From Rhodoligotrophos appendicifer (GTDB taxonomy: Bacteria; Pseudomonadota; Alphaproteobacteria; Rhizobiales; Im1): 64,000 nt of DNA. Position numbers and translations under genes: made by a program. Numbering within the stretch: the first letter of the stretch is position 1; the number at the start of each line of letters is the position of its first letter. Shown here piece by piece: positions 59,812 to 64,000 of the stretch. The stretch spans positions 124,001 to 188,000 of the forward strand of contig NZ_VHKL01000005.1 of NCBI RefSeq assembly GCF_007474605.1, given 5' to 3'. The notes beneath the pieces are model-generated. The model worked only from the letters and a program-made list of their open reading frames with translations, did not search any database and had not been told where the DNA came from.

Positions 59812-59978
59812 CGCGGCCTGAAAACAAGGCCTTACGAGAGTGTCCTGAGGAATTGAATCCGGCTCTGCGGGCGCCTGAAGGGATCGAGGCGAGCCGGTTA
59901 AGAGAATGAATCAAGTTTGCCTTGCTGCTCCCATGGCTATATCTCGAAGCGCGGGTCAGAGGCAGGGCAATCATTCTG

Positions 59979-60731
59979 GTGAGCGGTAAGAAAAGTGAAT
60001 CATCTGAATCCCTTGGCGGCTATGATTGGAGTGCAATCTTAGCGGGCGCGCGGAGCGCCTTCGGTGTGCCGTGGCTGGTGATGGCGGCCTCTTTTCTGGG
60101 CTTTGGTGCGTTGGTGAAAAGCCTCGGCGTCACCCTCGAGACGGCGCTCTTCTCCATCGCCTTCATCTGGGCTCTGCCGGGTCAGGTCGTCTTCGTCACC
60201 ATGCTCGCCCAGGGTGCCGGATTCTTCGCCATTGCTCTGGCCGTCACCCTCACGGCCATAAGGCTTCTGCCCATGGTGCTCCTGGTCCTCGCCAAGTCGC
60301 GCCAGCAAGGTGAGCCGCGGTGGCCGGAATTTTTACTGGCCCATCTCACCGCGGTGACCCTGTGGGTCATTGCCAACCAGCACATGGACACGATGCCGCG
60401 AGAGCAGCGGCTGCCCTGGTCGATCGGCATGGGCCTGACCCTGGCCACCTCCATGATCGCAGTGACGACCCTGGGCTATGTCCTGTCGGATGCCCTGCCG
60501 CCTCTGGTGGCGGCAGCCATGGTCTTCCTGACGCCGAGCTTCTTCTTCATCTCGCTGCTGGCCAGCGCCTATTATCGCTTCGATTACGCCGCGATCCTGC
60601 TGGGCTCTGCACTGACGCCGGTCGGCATGTATTACGTCCCGCAATTCGACCTGCTATTCGCCGGCTTGCTGGGCGGGACCCTGGCCTTTCTCGCGCTCCA
60701 TCCCAGACTGCGAAGGCGCAGCCGCTCATGA
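59979..60731 (+). CDS. azlC: AzlC-family branched-chain amino acid exporter large subunit
   Basis: 250 residues, integral membrane protein of the AzlC/YgaZ family. The segment GARSAFGVPWLVMAASFLGFGALVKSLGVTLETALFSIAFIWALPGQVVFV gives the first helices, and the GQ motif of the family is in ALPGQVVF. Further helices include ALAVTLTAIRLLPMVLLVL and AMVFLTPSFFFISLLASAYY. It works with AzlD to export branched-chain amino acids such as azaleucine. The GTG start at 59979 is uncertain; an earlier TTG at 59922 is in frame. It overlaps azlD by four bases (ATGA). Confidence 0.87.
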   Translation: MSGKKSESSESLGGYDWSAILAGARSAFGVPWLVMAASFLGFGALVKSLGVTLETALFSIAFIWALPGQVVFVTMLAQGAGFFAIALAVTLTAIRLLPMVLLVLAKSRQQGEPRWPEFLLAHLTAVTLWVIANQHMDTMPREQRLPWSIGMGLTLATSMIAVTTLGYVLSDALPPLVAAAMVFLTPSFFFISLLASAYYRFDYAAILLGSALTPVGMYYVPQFDLLFAGLLGGTLAFLALHPRLRRRSRS

Positions 60732-61075
60732 CCATGAGTGATTGGCCGATCTGGCTGATCGTGCTGCTCGTCGGCGGCCTCTCGACCTATGTCTGGCGCT
60801 TCTTGGGGGCCGTCTTGGTCAGCCAGGTCAACCCGCAAGGCGAGTTTCTCCTGTGGGTCAGGGCCGTCGCGACCGCTTTGGTCGCAGCTCTGGTCTGGAA
60901 GCTGATGCTCACGCCCTCCGGAGTTCTGGCGGAAACTGCCCTGTCCAATCGGGTAATCGCTCTGGCGGCGGGCGTCGCGATGTTCTTTCTCGCAAAGCGG
61001 AACCTGCCGCTCTCGATCGCGGTCTCCCTCGGGACCCTCATGGCGGCCGAAGCGCTTCATCTTCGCCTGCTGTGA
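60728..61075 (+). CDS. azlD: AzlD-family branched-chain amino acid exporter small subunit
   Basis: 115 residues, small integral membrane protein of the AzlD/YgaH family. Helices are WLIVLLVGGLSTYVWRFLGAVLV (about 7-30), LLWVRAVATALVAALVWKLML and VIALAAGVAMFFLAKRNL, followed by LSIAVSLGTLMAAEAL. It overlaps azlC by four bases (ATGA), the standard pairing. It is not evident as a separate frame from codon bias alone, but the overlap and helices make it clear. It converges with the HIT gene, 9 bases apart. Confidence 0.88.
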   Translation: MTMSDWPIWLIVLLVGGLSTYVWRFLGAVLVSQVNPQGEFLLWVRAVATALVAALVWKLMLTPSGVLAETALSNRVIALAAGVAMFFLAKRNLPLSIAVSLGTLMAAEALHLRLL

Positions 61076-61084
61076 GGGGAGCCC

Positions 61085-61510
61085 TCAGCTCTCCAACGCG
61101 GCGCGCAGGATATCGGCATGTCGGGCGAGGATCTCATTGGCGGCCATCTGAGAGGTCGGCGGGCGCAGGGAAACCCCCTCATGGCGGGGGAGGATATGGA
61201 CATGGGTGTGAAAGACGACTTGTCCGCCGGCGGCCTCGTTGAACTGCTGGATCGTGATCCCCTGGGCGTTGAAGGCCTTCATCGCGGCGCGGGCGACAAT
61301 CTGCACCGTCGCCATCACGGCGGCCAGATCCGAAGGGTCAATCTCCAGCAGGTTGCGCGAGGGGTTCTTTGGGATGACCAGAGCATGGCCATCGGCCCGG
61401 GGCATGATGTCCATGAAGGCGAAGGTGAGGTCATCCTCATAGAGCTTATGGCAGGGGAGTTCGCCGCGCAGGATCTTGGCGAAGACATTGTCGGGATCAT
61501 AAGCAGGCAT
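61085..61510 (-). CDS. HIT-family nucleotide-binding hydrolase
   Basis: 141 residues, histidine-triad fold. The N-terminus VFAKILRGELPCHKLYEDDLTFAFMDIMPRADGHALVIPKNP is typical of bacterial HIT proteins of the HinT/Hit branch, and the HxHxH motif is in VVFHTHVHILPR near residue 100. HIT proteins hydrolyse purine nucleotide phosphoramidates. I chose ATG 61510 because the preceding residues lack family similarity. It is the last gene of the operon with the GNAT-like, glycerophosphodiesterase and Rid genes. Confidence 0.92.
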   Translation of the reverse strand: MPAYDPDNVFAKILRGELPCHKLYEDDLTFAFMDIMPRADGHALVIPKNPSRNLLEIDPSDLAAVMATVQIVARAAMKAFNAQGITIQQFNEAAGGQVVFHTHVHILPRHEGVSLRPPTSQMAANEILARHADILRAALES

Positions 61511-61563
61511 AGGCACTCCTCTGGCGATGCTAGAGCTGTAACAGCCAAAAGACGCTTTCCGCG

Positions 61564-62745
61564 TCAAGTCTCGTGGCGGAATGGCGAATGGTCGCTGAGC
61601 TCGCTGTTGGCCTCATCCACATAGGCCCGTTCCTGCCGAAGGTAGTGCTCGACGGCGCGCGCCAGTCCCCGGTCATGGATGAAATGGGCGGAATGGGTGA
61701 TGTGCGGCAGATAACCCCGGGCAAGCTTGTGCTCGCCCTGGGCCCCGGCCTCCACGCGGCTCAAGCGATGGGCGATGGCGAAGTCGATCGCCTGATAATA
61801 GCAGGTCTCGAAATGCAGGAACGGCCAGTGCTCCGTCGCCCCCCAATAGCGGCCATAGAGGGTGTCGGATCCGATGAAGTTCAGGGCCCCGGCGATATAG
61901 GCGCCATTTCGCTTGCATAAGATGAGCAGGATACGGTCTGCCATGGCCGCCGACACGAGGCTGAAGAATCTGCGGTTGAGATAGGGTTGTCCCCATTTCC
62001 GCGCCCCGGTGTCCATGTAGAATTCGAAAAACGCGTCCCAGTGATGTTCCTTGAGGTCGCCTCCTGTGACCCACTCGACGCTGATCCCGCCACTCAGCGC
62101 CTCCTCCCGCTCGCGCCGCAAGGTCTTTCGCTTGCGCGACTGCAGGCTCGCAAGGAAATCGTCGAAACTGTCGTAGCCGTCATTCTGCCAGTGGAACTGC
62201 TGATCCTTCCGGCCGAGAAATCCGAGCCCCTCCAGGACCGTTCGATCCTCCTCCGTCAGGAAGGTGAAATGCACCGACGAGGCTTTCATCCGGCGCATCA
62301 GTTCGACCGAGCCTGAGGCCAGGAGGGCCTGCCGCTGCAGCCTGTCGGGACTGTCCGGCACCAGCAGGCGCGGGCCCGTGACGGGGGTGAAGGGAACGCT
62401 CACCTGAAGTTTCGGATAATACTGGCCGCCGGCCCGCTCATAAGCGTCCGCCCAGCCTTGATCGAAGACATATTCGCCCTGGCTGTGGCTCTTGAGATAG
62501 CAGGGCATGCATCCGTCGACGCTGCCGCAGGGGCCGGCGAGCACGAGATGCTGTGGCAGCCATCCGGCGCGGGGCCCGACCGAGCCCGACTCCTCGAGCG
62601 CCTTCAGGAAGGCATGCGATACGAAAGGATTGTAACTGCGGCCGACCGGATTGGCGCAAGCATCCCAATCCGCCGCAGCGATGCTGGCGATTGTGCTTTC
62701 GACAGTGATAATCGCTTCTGGCCGATCATCCATGATGGTCTTCAC
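61564..62745 (-). CDS. GNAT-like acyltransferase (peptidoglycan-linked DUF482/FemAB-type)
   Basis: 393 residues. Recognisable segments are NPFVSHAFLKALEESGSVG, YVFDQGWADAYERAGGQYYPKLQVSVPFTPVTGPRLLV, and the second-half QSRKRKTLRREREEA, FYMDTGARKWGQPYLN and GAQGEHKLARGYLPHITHSAHFIHD, which match the COG3146/DUF482 acyltransferase family related to FemAB proteins. The specific reaction is unknown; some are thought to act in envelope or peptidoglycan modification. The start is a GTG at 62745 or ATG at 62733, inside the glycerophosphodiesterase gene end (about 20 bases of overlap). Confidence 0.85.
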   Translation of the reverse strand: MKTIMDDRPEAIITVESTIASIAAADWDACANPVGRSYNPFVSHAFLKALEESGSVGPRAGWLPQHLVLAGPCGSVDGCMPCYLKSHSQGEYVFDQGWADAYERAGGQYYPKLQVSVPFTPVTGPRLLVPDSPDRLQRQALLASGSVELMRRMKASSVHFTFLTEEDRTVLEGLGFLGRKDQQFHWQNDGYDSFDDFLASLQSRKRKTLRREREEALSGGISVEWVTGGDLKEHHWDAFFEFYMDTGARKWGQPYLNRRFFSLVSAAMADRILLILCKRNGAYIAGALNFIGSDTLYGRYWGATEHWPFLHFETCYYQAIDFAIAHRLSRVEAGAQGEHKLARGYLPHITHSAHFIHDRGLARAVEHYLRQERAYVDEANSELSDHSPFRHET

Positions 62746-63559
62746 GCCCGCTCACATCCGCCAACATTTGCGGTCGGTCGGGCTTGCGCAAGGGCACGGA
62801 TGGCCGCAGGCCTTCGAAGATGATCTGGTCGGCGAATTGCGAGGCCCGTTCCCGGTCGGCCTCGGTGCGCACGGTCCAGGCGAGGACCGGCCGTCCAAGG
62901 CTGCGATAGACGCGCGTCAGGGCGGAGGGGAGCCCGCGCACATGGTGGGCAAGGAAGTCCGGCTGCAGCCGGCTCAGAATGGAGAGACTGCGAACGTCGC
63001 GCCGACGCGCGATGGAAAGATGCTCGCCATCCGTCACATCTCCATTGGCCGCGCAGGTAAAGCCGATCACCGCCCAAGGCGCATAATGCCTCAAGGCCTC
63101 GACGCTGTCGGGATCGAAGGACATGAGCGCCGCCGGCCCGTCATAGCCGGCCAGGACCTCTGCGACCCGGCCCTCGAGCGGGCCGCAGCCGTCCCACTGG
63201 CTCTTGATTTCGATGAGGAGGGGGACGCGTCCATCGACCTGCCGGAGCAGTTCATCGAATGTCTGAATCCGATCGGCTGAGTCTTTGATCGGGAATCGTT
63301 TTAGCGCATCGACGCTGTGAGATCGAACCGGTCCCGAACCATCGGTCAGCCGGCCCAGTTCCGGGTCGTGAAAGACGATTGCATCGCCATCGGCCGTCAG
63401 CTGTAGATCGACTTCGACGGCATATCCGGCCGCGATGGCGGCGTCGACCGCCGAAGGCGTGTTCTCGATCACGCCTTCTGCTTTGTTGTGCAGCCCGCGA
63501 TGGGCGACCGGCCGCTCGACCAGCCAGTGCAGCGACCTTTGTCCGGGCGCCCACCGCAT
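62726..63559 (-). CDS. ugpQ: Glycerophosphodiester phosphodiesterase
   Basis: 277 residues, GDPD TIM-barrel. Active-site markers are AHRGLHNKAEGVIENTPSAVDAAIAAGYAVEVDLQLTADGDAIVFHDPELGRLTDGSG, with the His, two Glu and Asp of the phosphodiesterase site, and ALMSFDPDSVEALR and VLAWTVRTEADRERASQFADQIIFEG. It releases glycerol-3-phosphate from deacylated phospholipids. No signal peptide is apparent. It is preceded 6 bases away by the Rid-family gene and overlaps the GNAT-like gene. The symbol is used by family resemblance. Confidence 0.9.
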   Translation of the reverse strand: MRWAPGQRSLHWLVERPVAHRGLHNKAEGVIENTPSAVDAAIAAGYAVEVDLQLTADGDAIVFHDPELGRLTDGSGPVRSHSVDALKRFPIKDSADRIQTFDELLRQVDGRVPLLIEIKSQWDGCGPLEGRVAEVLAGYDGPAALMSFDPDSVEALRHYAPWAVIGFTCAANGDVTDGEHLSIARRRDVRSLSILSRLQPDFLAHHVRGLPSALTRVYRSLGRPVLAWTVRTEADRERASQFADQIIFEGLRPSVPLRKPDRPQMLADVSGREDHHG

Positions 63560-63565
63560 GCGGCC

Positions 63566-64000
63566 TCAGGCGATCTCGAAGACGGCGTCGATTTCGCAGG
63601 CGACGTTCAGCGGCAGCGAGCCGGCCCCCAGCGCGAAGCGGGCGTGCTTGCCCTTGTCGCCGAGCACTTCGACGATCAGGTCCGAGGCACCGTTGATCAC
63701 TTTGGGATGATCGGTAAATTCGGGAACTGCGTTGACGAAGCCGCCCAGCTTCACGCAGCGCTGCACCCGCTCGAGGTCTCCACCCACCGCCGCCTTGAGC
63801 TGCGCCAGGATGTTGATCGCGCACAGCCGCGCCGCCTGGGCGCCTTCCTCGACGGAAAAGTCTTTGCCGACCTTGCCGATATACTCGAATTTTCCGTCTT
63901 TCAAGGTGACTTGCCCGGAGATGAACACGAGTTTCCCGGTCACGACATATCCGACGTAATTGGCCACTGGAGCCGCGGGCTCTGGCAGGGTGATGCCCAG
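63566..64000 (-). CDS. RidA-family protein, partial at the right edge
   Basis: The reading frame is open to the last base of the window; 144 codons are visible and the true start lies outside. The visible N-terminal part reads LGITLPEPAAPVANYVGYV, then VFISGQVTLKDGKFEYIGKVGKDFSVEEGAQAARLCAINILAQLKA, typical of the longer RidA paralogues of alphaproteobacteria. The expected Arg of the classic RidA active site (as in RidA R105) is not obvious in RFALGAGSLPLNVACEIDAVFEIA, where it appears to be replaced, so catalysis may differ. It heads the four-gene minus-strand operon. Confidence 0.9.
   Translation of the reverse strand: MGITLPEPAAPVANYVGYVVTGKLVFISGQVTLKDGKFEYIGKVGKDFSVEEGAQAARLCAINILAQLKAAVGGDLERVQRCVKLGGFVNAVPEFTDHPKVINGASDLIVEVLGDKGKHARFALGAGSLPLNVACEIDAVFEIA

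Overview
The window is a GC-rich, gene-dense chromosomal segment from an alphaproteobacterium, most likely of the Hyphomicrobiales (rhizobial order). The evidence is the high-GC coding style, the glutamyl-tRNA synthetase with a GLSKR signature, an ArsR/methyltransferase fusion beside metF, cytosolic PhnD-like proteins, a UPF0280 protein beside a 6-hydroxynicotinate reductase-like enzyme, and ectoine-degradation genes. I saw no tRNA, rRNA, CRISPR array, prophage or insertion sequence. Almost all of the sequence is coding; many genes overlap by ATGA, TGATG or TTGA and several start with GTG or TTG.

Layout. 1-2196 (minus): the end of a dipeptide-type ABC transporter operon (two permeases and a truncated ATPase). 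2548-6446: a fatty acid desaturase, divergent from an XRE regulator coupled to a cytosolic PhnD-like binding protein, then an Xre/RES toxin-antitoxin pair. 6436-15774: housekeeping genes (gltX, glutamine-dependent nadE, a YpfJ-type zinc peptidase, an alpha/beta hydrolase, folA, a flavin oxidoreductase) and the reverse transsulfuration pair CBS plus cystathionine gamma-lyase. 15827-20877 (minus): a polyamine-type ABC transporter (potD, potB, potC, potA) with an ADP-ribosylglycohydrolase gene inside the operon.

21251-36666 (plus) is the most distinctive part: two consecutive operons of tightly coupled catabolic genes. The first encodes an enolase-superfamily acid-sugar dehydratase-like protein, a LacI regulator, a DapA-family lyase, an SMP-30 lactonase and a nucleoside hydrolase. 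The second encodes hydantoinase A and B, an FAD subunit and a fused [2Fe-2S]/molybdenum subunit of a xanthine-dehydrogenase-type hydroxylase, a 6-hydroxynicotinate reductase-like Fe-S protein, a MarR regulator and an ApbE-like UPF0280 protein. A nicotinamidase (pncA) lies just beyond, convergent. LacI-type operators sit over the potD promoter and at the start of the dehydratase gene, and a separate palindrome precedes the hydantoinase operon. I read the whole as a candidate pathway for an imported N-glycoside of a nitrogen heterocycle, possibly nicotinate- or nicotinamide-riboside-like: cleave the glycosidic bond, degrade the sugar through lactone/aldonate steps, and hydroxylate, reduce and open the ring of the base. 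This is inference; the substrate is not known from sequence.

37442-50685: an MFS exporter; an ectoine-degradation pair doeA-doeB with a Rid protein; a lipoprotein hydrolase, a ferredoxin-NADP reductase, a thioesterase and a CoA-transferase; an M20 peptidase, a YdcF-type protein and a DUF2332 protein; and a Na/Pi cotransporter with a PhoU-like tail. 50804-64000: an MBL-fold protein with a zinc ribbon, a DUF2141 protein, a small proline/tyrosine-rich exported protein, ettA, a YchJ protein, an mlaA/mlaC/mlaC outer-membrane lipid-transport group, an ArsR-methyltransferase regulator with metF, azlC-azlD, and a minus-strand operon of Rid protein, glycerophosphodiesterase, GNAT-like and HIT genes that runs off the right edge.
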